This document shows positions 12,065-20,936 of a stretch of DNA of 64,000 nucleotides, piece by piece; position 1 is the first letter of the stretch, and the number at the start of each line of letters is the position of its first letter. The stretch spans positions 1 through 64,000 of the forward strand of contig JAQMWT010000389.1 of NCBI GenBank assembly GCA_029834535.1. The letters are read 5' to 3'. Source of the stretch: Chrysophaeum taylorii. Lineage: Eukaryota; Sar; Pelagophyceae; Pelagomonadales; Pelagomonadaceae. The notes under the pieces are model-generated. The model saw nothing but the letters and a program-made list of their open reading frames with translations. It had not been told where the DNA came from and did no database searches. Position numbers and translations under genes: made by a program.

Positions 12065-12262
12065 GGTGATTCACCACCACCATTTTTAATCTTAACGAAC
12101 GCGAGAGTGATCGGCCACGCCGTATGGTGCGGCGGCGGCGGCAGCGGCAATCGTCGTCGTAGTCACCAGCAGCGCCACCTTTTTCATTTGTTGTTTTCAA
12201 CCAAAGCCCTGCCGCGCCGGCCCTAATTTAGATTGGCTGTTGTGGTAGATAGAGACCGTGCA

Positions 12263-13909
12263 CTAGCGACTCGCGGGGACCTCCTCCCCCTTTTGCTGCT
12301 GCTGCTGCTGCTGGTGCACTGCCTCCTCGACGTTGTTGTTGGGTACTGCGGCGGCCGACTCGTCGAGGTAAGCTTGGATTTTGGCGGCTTGGTCCAGGCC
12401 GAACTGGACGCAGTCGCCGAAGGCGACGCCCGTGCGGTAATTGCCCCCAAGGTAGAGGCCGGGGTGGTTGCTTTCGAAATCGTCGACGACGGCGACTACG
12501 TCCTCGAGGTGCCGCTTCTCGTATTGGGGAATCGCCGCGGGCCACAGCCGGATGCCGAGGAGCGTTGGCCCTGGCGCGTCCGCGCGCAGGAGTGTCTTCC
12601 GGAGGTCGGCGTCGACTTGCGCGAGAATTTCTTCGCGAGAAAGATCCTTGATCGCGACGTCGCGCGAGCCGCCGACGTAATTCAAGAGGAGATTGTAGTC
12701 CGGCGGGCAGCGGCCGGGGAAGAGAGACGAGGACCATATGGTGCCGAGGGTCCGGATTTTTTGGGATCGGGGGTTGAGGTTGCCGAAGCCCTTGAGGTCC
12801 ATCTTGAAGGCAGACTTTGGGTAAGCGACGGTGACCGAAGCGACGGGCGGATAGTACACTTTGTCGAGGGCGCGGGCTGTTGTTGCGTCGAGGGGCTCGA
12901 TCAGGCGACCTATCGCGTGGGCTGGGGCCGTGCAGGCCACGGCCTTGGCGTGCACCGCGCGAGGTCCGTTGGGCGTCTCAAAAACGGCCTCCCATCCGCC
13001 GTCGACTCTCGAGAGTTCCGAGAGGCGCCAGCTCGTCTCGACACTGTGTCCGTTCTGTAGTAACTTGTTTTTGATTGCCGTCGGGAGGGTCTGGAGGCCG
13101 TTGCGGAAGGACCCGAGTTCCCCGGCTTGGTACGTTGGCCACCTGGGATCGGGGGGATTTTTTTTTTTTTCGTCCGCGATTTCCCGGAAACGAACCAAAG
13201 CACCCGGTACCAATCCGCCGTTGAACGAGAGGGTCTCGAGGCGAAAAATTTTTCGCAGCGCAGCGCGCATCGACAGTTTCTTGGGGTCCCCAGCGTACAC
13301 CCCCGAAACGAAGGGATCGATGATCCGTTCGAACGTTTCTCGGCCGAGGTGCCTGACAACGAAGTCTTCGATCGATTCTTCTTCGGACGATGGCGGAGGC
13401 GCAGCGAAACCGACGGCTCCGAGCCCCGCGCGAATCTTGCCGGGCCACGACAAGAGGTCGAAATTCAGCAAATCCCCCGGCAAATTTTTGGGGAGCGGAC
13501 GCAGTTTCCCCTCGAAATACACCCACGGCGGCAACCGCTTGTCGGCCAAGACGAGTTCGTCGGCGATGCCAGTCTCGTAGGCCGTGCGCATGATCGCGGG
13601 CGTCGGCTGGAACGAGTTCGGACCCTCTTCCCACACAAAACCATCCCTTTCCTTTGATATCACGTTTCCTCCAACTACATCCCTAGCTTCGGTCAGGAGA
13701 ACTCGCGCCTTGGGGCTAAGGTAGTGCGCGAGGCACGACCCCGACACCCCGCTCCCCACCACCAGGACCTCGGTGCTGGGAGCGCGCAACACCCCGTGCG
13801 GGGGCGCGAGCCCATCGACCAAGATCGCAAAACTCAACAACACTCGCATCATCATCATCATCCTTTTGCTTCGTCTGCTGCTGCCGGCCCTAGGAGGGTT
13901 ACGATTCAT
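12263..13909 (-). CDS. protoporphyrinogen oxidase (HemY/PPO type), probably plastid-targeted
   Basis: A 548-aa FAD flavoprotein that oxidises protoporphyrinogen IX to protoporphyrin IX, the last step shared by haem and chlorophyll synthesis. Visible are the N-terminal dinucleotide-binding motif VLVVGSGVSGSCLAHYL (residues about 48-64), EEGPNSFQPTPA, the middle block DPFVSGVYAGDPKKLSMRAA and the C-terminal FAD motif GLYLGGNYRTGVAFGDCV. The length is normal for plastid PPO. The leader contains MRVLLSFAILVDGLAPP, a hydrophobic stretch ending near an aromatic-poor LAPP, which resembles a stramenopile signal plus transit peptide. The start could be 13909 or one of the Met codons of the downstream MMMMM run. 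No introns. A copia element sits 81 bp upstream in the same orientation. Confidence 0.93.
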   Translation of the reverse strand: MNRNPPRAGSSRRSKRMMMMMRVLLSFAILVDGLAPPHGVLRAPSTEVLVVGSGVSGSCLAHYLSPKARVLLTEARDVVGGNVISKERDGFVWEEGPNSFQPTPAIMRTAYETGIADELVLADKRLPPWVYFEGKLRPLPKNLPGDLLNFDLLSWPGKIRAGLGAVGFAAPPPSSEEESIEDFVVRHLGRETFERIIDPFVSGVYAGDPKKLSMRAALRKIFRLETLSFNGGLVPGALVRFREIADEKKKNPPDPRWPTYQAGELGSFRNGLQTLPTAIKNKLLQNGHSVETSWRLSELSRVDGGWEAVFETPNGPRAVHAKAVACTAPAHAIGRLIEPLDATTARALDKVYYPPVASVTVAYPKSAFKMDLKGFGNLNPRSQKIRTLGTIWSSSLFPGRCPPDYNLLLNYVGGSRDVAIKDLSREEILAQVDADLRKTLLRADAPGPTLLGIRLWPAAIPQYEKRHLEDVVAVVDDFESNHPGLYLGGNYRTGVAFGDCVQFGLDQAAKIQAYLDESAAAVPNNNVEEAVHQQQQQQQKGEEVPASR

Positions 13910-13933
13910 TCAAGGGGACGGACGACGACTCAT
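13910..13933 (-). promoter_or_regulatory. possible upstream ORF abutting the PPO start codon
   Basis: On the minus strand an ATG at 13933 opens a seven-codon ORF whose TGA lies immediately before the ATG at 13909 (TGA directly followed by ATG). If the mRNA starts upstream of 13933, this could modulate PPO translation or shift initiation to the downstream MMMMM run. Transcript start not known. Confidence 0.3.
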
Positions 13934-13985
13934 TTTGTGTCCTGTGCACTATGCCTAATCTGAACGCTGATTGGTTCGTTTAACT

Positions 13986-13990
13986 AGTCA
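13986..13990. repeat. target-site duplication (left), AGTCA
   Basis: AGTCA directly precedes the left LTR and is repeated directly after the right LTR at 19472-19476, as expected for the 5-bp staggered cut of a copia integrase. Confidence 0.9.
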
Positions 13991-14086
13991 TGTTACGAAT
14001 GGTATGAGGCGTTAGACTAGCGATAGGAGAAAGACGTAAGGATACTGGATACGTGGTGCAGGGGTAAGTGTCATAGCTTCTTCACA
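13991..14086 (-). repeat. 3' LTR, 96 bp
   Basis: On the sense (minus) strand it runs from TGTGAAGAAGC to TTCGTAACA, so it has TG..CA ends. It matches 19376-19471 at every base by eye. 96 bp is very short for an LTR that must hold promoter and polyadenylation signals. Confidence 0.93.
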
Positions 14087-14180
14087 CAGGTGCTGGAAAA
14101 GAAGGAAAAGGAAAAAGGGGTAAGTGAGGTCTTCACACAGGTGCTGGAAAAGAAGGAAAAGGAAAAAGGGGTAAGTGAGA
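14082..14180 (-). repeat. ~50-bp tandem duplication next to the 3' LTR
   Basis: Two nearly identical copies of a unit running from TTCACACAGGTGCTGG to GGGGTAAGTGAG (plus strand), containing an AAGGAAAAGGAAAAAGGGG core. The decayed element has a related double block in front of its 3' LTR. A further small direct repeat, TTTGAGGAAGACGTCACA, occurs twice at about 14201-14234. Confidence 0.8.
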
Positions 14181-14281
14181 CGCTCACAGAGGAGAAGCTT
14201 TGAGGAAGACGTCACATTTGAGGAAGACGTCACAAAGGCATTGTGGCAAGAAAAAAGAGACAACAGAGATCAGGGCGAAGA

Positions 14282-17200
14282 TCACGAAGTGAGGTAAAGA
14301 GCACGAAGCCGGAGGAAGGAAGGAGCTTCCGTACTGCGGGTGAAAATATCGCTAAGATTGTTAAGGCGGGGTATGTGCTTGAGATCGATGATGTGGTTGC
14401 GATGGTACTCGGCGGTACTGTAAAAGCGAATGTCAATATGGCGGGTGCGCCGTGTGAGACATTGGAGACGAACTTGGGTGACGGTGGTGCTATTATCAAC
14501 ATACATTGGGACCGTGTGACGAGGGAGATCAAAGTCATCAAAAAGTTTGAGAAGCCAAGAGAGCTCAGCAGTAGCAGCGTAAAGAGCAAGCAATTCGGCT
14601 TCGAAAGAAGAACGAGCAAGTAAGTATTGCGAGCGGGAGCAGTAGGCTATCATAGAACCAGCAAGGAGAAAACAAAAACCAGTTGTAGAGTGGCGGTCAT
14701 CAGGGTCGTCGGCCCAGCTGGAGTCGGAATAACCACAGAGATGAAGGGTAGAATCGCGACCAAGAATAAGGGCAAGATCCTGAGTACCGTTGAGGTAACG
14801 CAGAGTGTGGGATAAAGCGTGCCAGTGGGGTTTACCAGGATTGTGGGAAAAACGCGCACACTGATTGACGGACCAAGTGATATCAGGGCGAGTCATGATG
14901 GAGATGAAGAGGACACAGCCAACAATACGGCGAAAAGGGATGCGTGCCATGAAAATGTGATCTGGAGAACCAGGAGCCGGACAATCAGCCGCAGAAAGAT
15001 GAAGACCTTTGGGAGCGGGAGTGAGTTCAGGTTTACTGTTGATGAAGCGATGTTCGGTAAGGATTTCACGGATAGCATGGGATTGGTCAAGAGTGAGGGT
15101 TCTCCGAGGGCGATCACGCGTAATGCGAAGACCAACGTAAGAGGTGAGATCGAGTTCATTGACGTCAGTGAAAGCGCGGAAACGGAGGAAAAAGGCTTGG
15201 TAATGGCCAATGCAGTGAGGAGGGTGCGCTACAAGAAGATCATCGACGACCAAAACAAGACGGAGGACCACGGTAGAATTGAGCACGAGCTTGTAATGGC
15301 AAGTGTCACCAGATCCGCGGACGAAGCCACAATCATTGAGAAGGAAGCGTTCCAAATAAAGCCACCAATTGCGACAAGCTTGTTTGCAACCATACCAAGA
15401 GCGACGGAGCTTGTAAACGATTTTGGAACCATCGGTGGGTTGGCGAGGAGCATAGCCTTCGGGTGGCCAGACATAGATGTCTTCGTCAATGGGAGCTTGA
15501 ATAAAAGCGGAGCTAACATCCAACTTGTGCAAATCCCAGTCACGAACAGCGACAAAGGTCAGAAAGAAACGGATCGTGACGATGTTGGCAACTGGTGAGT
15601 AGGTGTCATGATAATCAATGCCGTGAACCTGGGTGTAACCGCGGACGACAAGGCGAGCCTTGTACGATTTAAAGCGGCCAGAGTCATACTTCTTGCGGAG
15701 GATCCACTTGAGGGTACAAATGTTGCCAGAAAAAGTCTGAGGGAGGCGAATCACATCCCAACAACCAAGTTGACCAAGAGAGCTGTATTCTTTAGCGATG
15801 GCTTGCAACCAACCAGGACGCTCAGGATTGGTCGGAGCTAAAGCTTCACGTAAATGGGTGGAAGTGATAGTGGTTTCGTCAAGGTCTGAATACTGGGACA
15901 TTTCTTCGGAAGCAGAGTAATAAACGTGTGCATGAGGATCAACAAGGGTGCTAGCTAAACAAAGGGGAAGGAAGACATAATGAACTAACAAACGAAAGCT
16001 AACAGAAGAGACATACAAAGAGTGACAGGGGGAAACAGAAGCGACAGAGGAAACAGAATGGCCCGTATCGACATCAGAATGGCCCGTATCAACATCGGAA
16101 TGGCCCGTATCAACATAATGGCCCGTATCAACATCAGAATGGCCCGTATCAACATAATGGCCCGTATCAACATCAGAATGGCCCGTATCAACATGAGAAT
16201 GGCCCGTATCAACATTGTAACAGGATGAAACATGGCCCGTAAAAAAGTTTGTTGATTTGTCGACTTTGCGCGGTCGGCCCCGTTTGGCACGACGTAATGG
16301 TGCACGTTTCGTATTGGCCGGTAACATTGTAGGCAGTGACGTTTGTGGGGTGATCAGTCCCGATAAGGCCGGCTCCGGAGCATCAAAAAGAGAAGATATT
16401 GGGTTGACGGCCGAAGATAGACGAGGGTCGTAATAAAACAAGTCAGGAAAACGAGAATCTACGAGAGACGGAGGAAGGGGTTGGGTGGACAGTGACTTAC
16501 GCAGAGCGAAATTTTCGTCAAAAACAACATCAATCGAGGTGTGGATGACAGGACCCGTGGGGCGTTGAAGCAATATGCGATATCCAGGGCCGGCAGAGGG
16601 ATACCCAATGAAGATACCGGTTATAGCTTTGGTAGGCCATTTGTCGCCAGTGAGAATTGCAGCAGGACAGCCCCAAACACGAAGAAAATCGACACGCGGG
16701 AGTGTTTCATGTAGCATTTCATATGGCGTCATATATCCAGGATTAGAGGCATTTGGCATACGCTCAGAGATGAAGTCAGCCGTTTCCATGGCCCAACGCC
16801 AAAAATCAGGTGGACGGTGCGCATGTACCAAAAGAGTGCGAGTAATATCCGCGGTTGCACGATGAGAGCGTTCCACAACACCGGAAAAAGCGTGAGCTTG
16901 TGAAGTTTTGGACTGTGCTGCCGGAGCGCGCCGAAGCGCAATATTGTTGCCCAGACAGAAGGTTTCGAATTGGCCCATAAGAGAGCGGTCACGATCGGTG
17001 TAGATGAGGGCAACGCGATATCCGAATGGGCGAACCACGGTAGACAGAAAAAGTTCGAGTTGTCGAGCGTTCGTAAGGGCATCGTGTCGTGGAGCAAAGT
17101 AACGCGTGCGGCGGCGCGTATGATCATCGACAAACGTGAGGATCGCGCGATCGTGATATATGTAGGATGGGACGCCAGCAAACATGAGATCGGCGTGGAT

Positions 17201-19264
17201 AATAAGATAGGGCGCAACGGCACGTGGACGAGACAAAGGCTCGGAGGAAGGAGACGAAGTGGAAGCATGAGCTTTACGTTGGCCAACATGCGCAGCATGC
17301 ATTTTACCGAGAGCACAAGCAGGACAAAAAGAAAGCGACGCGGAGCTCGGGAAAAACGGTGCGCCGACAGCAAGAGAAGACAAACGCCGAAGATAGGCAG
17401 GATTATAATGACCAAGACGAGCATGCCAAAGATCGAAAGTTAGTTGAGTGCGTTGAGACACAGCGGGAAACGCACAAGGATCATGGACACGAGGGGAAGA
17501 AGAAAATGCCACAAAAGGTGAAACGTAGTCCGTGTAGGGCGCAGCGGTCGTATTGCCGATCCAACAGACGATCAAAAGAAGACCACAGCGACGAAGCAGG
17601 GGAATAACGTGATGCGTTTGGCGGTGACGTAAAATACGTTGCGGATAAGCAGGATCAACGGCCTGAATGGTGTGGCAATCGTAACCAACTTGTTCAAGGG
17701 AATGATCCGAAAGAATCCGTTTGTCACCAAGGCCAGGAGAGATGAGGGTATGCGGAAACGCGACATGTATACCATGAGGGGCGGAGAGAGTGGGTGCAGG
17801 AGAAGGAAGACCACGATTGTCAAGAGGACCAATTGAAGGGAACGTTAAGTGAGCAGTGCCAGAACCGGAAACAGAGCCAGTGCCGATAGCAGAAGTGATG
17901 GAATGCTGTTGAGTGTTGTCCAGGTCAGTGAAGCCAGCGGGAGAATTAAAAAGGCTGACGTTGGCGCCGGTATCATAGACAACGAGACGAAGGTTGGTGC
18001 TGTGAAGGTAGTCACGCTCACGAGCGGTGAGCAGAGCGGTAAGGGCGTTGGTGGAGGAAAGGACTTGGTGAATGGAGGGGGAGATGGAAAGAAGGTGGAA
18101 ATTGTAGAACGGGTAGGTGGGTGCAGAAAGGGATGGGTCAGGAAGGGTGACAGCGGTGGAAGGCGGGACAGAGGGTGTGGTGGAGGGTGGCAACGCAAGA
18201 AGCGGCGGAGAGGATTGAGATGGTGGCAAGGGTGGATTGGGGATGAAAAGATGGTGTTGGTAGAAGGGTGGATGGGGCCTAGGTGGGTATTGGGGAGTGG
18301 ACCGAGGTGGGTATTGGGAATGCAACCGACGTGGGTATTGGTGTTGATGCCGTGGGCGGGCGGTAGCTTGTGAGTGCAAATAGCGCTGACGCTTATGACA
18401 ATCATTCTGGTGATGGCCAGGAATACCACAAAAGTGACAAAGATCAGTATGGCGTTGGCGCTTGCGATGAAAACCACGTGAAGATGAAGGTGGGTGACGG
18501 AATGATGATCGAAAAGAGGGGCGTGGGCTAGAACGTTGTTGAGAGCGCAAAGCATTGAAGCGATGAAAATACTTTTCAGAAGGATGGCGACCATAAAAGT
18601 TGGAGCGTTCACGATGATGGGGACTTTCACGGAACGTAGCATGGACGTGCATAGACTTGGTCTGAAGATAATCAAAAACTTTACTGTGGAGGCGATCAAC
18701 GAAACCATCATATGTGCGCAATTTAGGATCAAGTGCAATGAGATCTTTAGACAAGAGCGAGTCGGGGATTTTCGTTTGGAGCAGCTGCAATGCAGTTGAG
18801 TCAGGGAAATCTTGATGATGCCGAGCAACTTGAACACCAGTGATGAACTTGTTAAGAAAGGACTCAAGTTCATCGATGTTATTGCACACCAAGGAATGCA
18901 ATGAAGCAATTGCAGACTGAGCGACACGATCTCCATGACCCATGTAAACATCAGTAATGCGTTTGTAAAGCCGCGTGAAGTTCATATCGCGGTTTTCACG
19001 GATATCCGCACGATCAGTATCATGCATTGGTAGTGCCATGAAGAGTGCACTGTACCAGCGTTGCTGCTTGAGACCAAATTCTTCTTCAGAGCAGCCAGAA
19101 GCGGAAATGCTAGTCCAAGTGTCAGTGGTCAAGATAATGCGATCACCGGTGGAAATGATCATGTTTTCCAAGCGCCGGGCCCAAGGGTGAAAAAGATGTC
19201 GCTCACCACTGAAAGCATCGAGTTTTTGCGAAAGCTTGCTATCCTTAATTTCGATCGAGGACAT
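14282..19264 (-). CDS. Gag-Pol polyprotein of Ty1/copia element
   Basis: A single 1660-aa frame from the ATG at 19264 (MSSIEIKDSKLSQ). In order: Gag with a CCHC zinc knuckle (CHFCGIPGHHQNDC); aspartic protease (VVYDTGANVSLF); integrase with its HHCC finger (WHARLGH .. CPAC) and catalytic residues in LIIHADLMF, IYTDRDRS and VVERSH; a repetitive spacer; reverse transcriptase (KARLVVRGYTQ, LDVSSAFIQAP, LVVDDLLVAH with the DD pair); and RNase H (GYSDSSWADD, EAELLALY, YVDNSTTV). Gag and Pol share one frame, so no frameshift or stop readthrough separates them. All catalytic residues I looked for are present, so it may be active. The frame is open up to a GTG at 19363, but the decayed copy also supports the MSSIEIK start. 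Confidence 0.96.
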   Translation of the reverse strand: MSSIEIKDSKLSQKLDAFSGERHLFHPWARRLENMIISTGDRIILTTDTWTSISASGCSEEEFGLKQQRWYSALFMALPMHDTDRADIRENRDMNFTRLYKRITDVYMGHGDRVAQSAIASLHSLVCNNIDELESFLNKFITGVQVARHHQDFPDSTALQLLQTKIPDSLLSKDLIALDPKLRTYDGFVDRLHSKVFDYLQTKSMHVHATFRESPHHRERSNFYGRHPSEKYFHRFNALRSQQRSSPRPSFRSSFRHPPSSSRGFHRKRQRHTDLCHFCGIPGHHQNDCHKRQRYLHSQATARPRHQHQYPRRLHSQYPPRSTPQYPPRPHPPFYQHHLFIPNPPLPPSQSSPPLLALPPSTTPSVPPSTAVTLPDPSLSAPTYPFYNFHLLSISPSIHQVLSSTNALTALLTARERDYLHSTNLRLVVYDTGANVSLFNSPAGFTDLDNTQQHSITSAIGTGSVSGSGTAHLTFPSIGPLDNRGLPSPAPTLSAPHGIHVAFPHTLISPGLGDKRILSDHSLEQVGYDCHTIQAVDPAYPQRILRHRQTHHVIPLLRRCGLLLIVCWIGNTTAAPYTDYVSPFVAFSSSPRVHDPCAFPAVSQRTQLTFDLWHARLGHYNPAYLRRLSSLAVGAPFFPSSASLSFCPACALGKMHAAHVGQRKAHASTSSPSSEPLSRPRAVAPYLIIHADLMFAGVPSYIYHDRAILTFVDDHTRRRTRYFAPRHDALTNARQLELFLSTVVRPFGYRVALIYTDRDRSLMGQFETFCLGNNIALRRAPAAQSKTSQAHAFSGVVERSHRATADITRTLLVHAHRPPDFWRWAMETADFISERMPNASNPGYMTPYEMLHETLPRVDFLRVWGCPAAILTGDKWPTKAITGIFIGYPSAGPGYRILLQRPTGPVIHTSIDVVFDENFALRKSLSTQPLPPSLVDSRFPDLFYYDPRLSSAVNPISSLFDAPEPALSGLITPQTSLPTMLPANTKRAPLRRAKRGRPRKVDKSTNFFTGHVSSCYNVDTGHSHVDTGHSDVDTGHYVDTGHSDVDTGHYVDTGHSDVDTGHSDVDTGHSVSSVASVSPCHSLYVSSVSFRLLVHYVFLPLCLASTLVDPHAHVYYSASEEMSQYSDLDETTITSTHLREALAPTNPERPGWLQAIAKEYSSLGQLGCWDVIRLPQTFSGNICTLKWILRKKYDSGRFKSYKARLVVRGYTQVHGIDYHDTYSPVANIVTIRFFLTFVAVRDWDLHKLDVSSAFIQAPIDEDIYVWPPEGYAPRQPTDGSKIVYKLRRSWYGCKQACRNWWLYLERFLLNDCGFVRGSGDTCHYKLVLNSTVVLRLVLVVDDLLVAHPPHCIGHYQAFFLRFRAFTDVNELDLTSYVGLRITRDRPRRTLTLDQSHAIREILTEHRFINSKPELTPAPKGLHLSAADCPAPGSPDHIFMARIPFRRIVGCVLFISIMTRPDITWSVNQCARFSHNPGKPHWHALSHTLRYLNGTQDLALILGRDSTLHLCGYSDSSWADDPDDRHSTTGFCFLLAGSMIAYCSRSQYLLARSSFEAELLALYAATAELSWLLKLFDDFDLPRHTVPMYVDNSTTVTQVRLQCLTRRTRHIDIRFYSTAEYHRNHIIDLKHIPRLNNLSDIFTRSTEAPSFLRLRALYLTS
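16057..16215 (-). repeat. in-frame minisatellite between integrase and reverse transcriptase
   Basis: Tandem units of 21-24 bp (GAATGGCCCGTATCAACATC on the plus strand) encode repeats of VDTGHSD and VDTGHY in the polyprotein. Units are missing or extra by whole codons, so the frame is kept. The decayed copy has VDSVSSHVDSVSS at the same place, so this spacer turns over quickly. Confidence 0.9.
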
Positions 19265-19366
19265 GATAAACGATAACGAACCGAACACGTAGCAATGAAC
19301 TGAAGCCGAGGAGGAGTCGCTGTTGTCCGGGAAGTCAAGCGGTCGTGCGACCGTGACGGACACCAG

Positions 19367-19375
19367 CTGCTACCA
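19367..19375 (-). promoter_or_regulatory. primer-binding site, initiator-Met tRNA type
   Basis: The sense strand reads TGGTAGCAG immediately after the 5' LTR with no spacer, complementary to a tRNA 3' end CTGCTACCA. That is how many eukaryotic initiator-methionine tRNAs end. The same nine bases follow the 5' LTR of the decayed copy (7292-7300). Confidence 0.85.
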
Positions 19376-19471
19376 TGTTACGAATGGTATGAGGCGTTAG
19401 ACTAGCGATAGGAGAAAGACGTAAGGATACTGGATACGTGGTGCAGGGGTAAGTGTCATAGCTTCTTCACA
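19376..19471 (-). repeat. 5' LTR, 96 bp
   Basis: Identical to 13991-14086. As the 5' LTR it should contain the element's promoter and transcription start. Confidence 0.93.
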
Positions 19472-19476
19472 AGTCA
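19472..19476. repeat. target-site duplication (right), AGTCA
   Basis: Matches 13986-13990. Joining the two flanks reconstructs an unoccupied site upstream of PPO. Confidence 0.9.
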
Positions 19477-19657
19477 CACCTCAGCGAGAGGCCAGTATTC
19501 ATAGGTCGTCGTCGCACGTCGTCGTCATCATACGTCATCATTTTGCGGCGCGCAAGATTTCTGACCCCGACCGAACGATGCCCCCCTTGAGGGGGGGGAG
19601 GGACCTTCAGCAGCGAAAGCGCATCGCGACAAGCGTACAGAGGAACACCAGGTAGCT

Positions 19658-20936
19658 GTGAAACAAAGGCGACGCTGCTGCAGAGGCTCGCTCGAAGGGG
19701 GGGCTTCTTCCAGCCGCGACCAGCTGCGAGGAAAGAGAGCCAAGTCCCTCAGGGACAACGGTGGAGTGCGTGACGACGAGGACGACGTACACAATGAGGT
19801 GATGTCAGAAGCAGAGCCGGTCAGAGGCCACCTCCTGTCAGAAGTACCGACCCGAGTGACCTCCGCGTCGACGCGACCGATATTAAGAATCCAAGTAATT
19901 TGTGTGGACTCGACGCGCCTTCGACCCGCAAGAGTAGTACAGAGCTCTCTAGCGTCGGGTTTTGTACCGACAGCACTCGATCGCGAAGGCGCCGTCCCGG
20001 GCGAGCTCCCGCGCGGATGGACAATTATGTCTCGTTCTTCGGCTGACTGTAGTTGCTCTTGGCCCCAAGGAATTGTCCACCGTCCTGCGGAAGCCGACAC
20101 GACGCTCTGTTCGCATGTGCGAATGGGCAACTCGGTAGTCGACCTCTTGTTGGCCCCGTCGCACTACAGGGATGGGCTTAGCGTCGCGGCTTCGGAACCG
20201 CCCCCTTGGTTTCGGATCGTACGCAACGCAGATTTCGCCGACGACGTGATGCGCAGTCTTATCGACGACGAGCAAATGACGGAATGCGCACGCCGACGGC
20301 AGAACACGAGAGGTGGGCGACGGGCACTGTGGCGACCGTACCGTAGCGTCCGGCCGGTTCTCCTGAAGCGCGGTTTTTTTTTGCGTCGACTCTATCACTG
20401 CGAATACGTCGAGATGTGTCGCGACGTGGTTGCAAGCGGATTGGAGGACAACCCTGACGCCATCGTCAAGAAGCTGTCACTCGACCCCGACTTGGCGGAG
20501 CACGTTGTTGCAAGGAGGAGGCCGTCGGATCTTCGTGGACCCGTCGACTGCACTCAGCCCTGCTGTCGACCGCCACTACTGGTTCGGCGGCACCGACTCG
20601 ATGGAAGGTCTAGTTCCAGGCCGATGTTGTTTACTCGACTTCGCTTTTGGACGGACGGACGGGTGGACGGACGGACGGACGGACATCGCTGTTTAGAGAT
20701 CCAACGCTGATGGGACCTTCGAAGAAAACGTGCCGTTTTTCAGTCAGTCGCTGGAGACCGAGAGTCTGGATGACCTGGTATTTGAGCACGACGGCAGAGT
20801 TGTTCACTACACATCCTGTGTAAGCGTCGGTGCGAGTTCGACCCATCAGCGTCGAGACGAGGACGAACTTCCTTCTTCTGTCTTTTCGCACGACACCAGA
20901 ACAATAGACTTATTATTTCTAGAGCTCGCGCTATAA
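19658..20936 (+). pseudogene. frame-interrupted ORF of unknown function
   Basis: A frame open from 19658 to 20710 contains sensible stretches late in it (PPWFRIVRNADFADDVMRSL, YVEMCRDVVASGLEDNPDAI, LSLDPDLAEHVV). Near 20505 plausible protein moves to another frame (GGGRRIFVDPSTALSPAVD, YWFGGTDSMEGLVPGRCCLL), and from about 20705 to 20936 continues as NVPFFSQSLETESLDDLVFE, HDGRVVHYTSCVSVGASS. A GGAC tetranucleotide run (20651-20684) lies at one join. I recognise no family; the first part of the ORF (before about 20100) may be spurious. It could be a pseudogene or an unresolved spliced gene. Confidence 0.3.

Larger units (their letters stand above)
13991..19471 (-). mobile_element. intact Ty1/copia LTR retrotransposon
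   Basis: A 5481-bp element with identical 96-bp LTRs, a 5-bp duplication AGTCA outside both ends, a primer-binding site next to its 5' LTR (right end) and one uninterrupted Gag-Pol ORF with integrase before reverse transcriptase, the copia order. Identical LTRs mean insertion was too recent for them to diverge. It landed 81 bp upstream of the PPO start codon, transcribed toward PPO. The leader between LTR and Gag ATG is about 110 bp. I could not find a classic purine tract directly before the 3' LTR; instead that region is a pyrimidine-rich tandem duplication on the sense strand. Confidence 0.96.

Noticed and set aside
11760-12070. GGTGA / CTTGA as a target-site duplication of the decayed copia element
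   Set aside because: Only three of five bases agree, and the LTR borders are mutated.
14243-15841. Plus-strand ORFs within the copia element (for example 14819-15598)
   Set aside because: They are antisense shadows of the reverse transcriptase and RNase H coding sequence on the minus strand.
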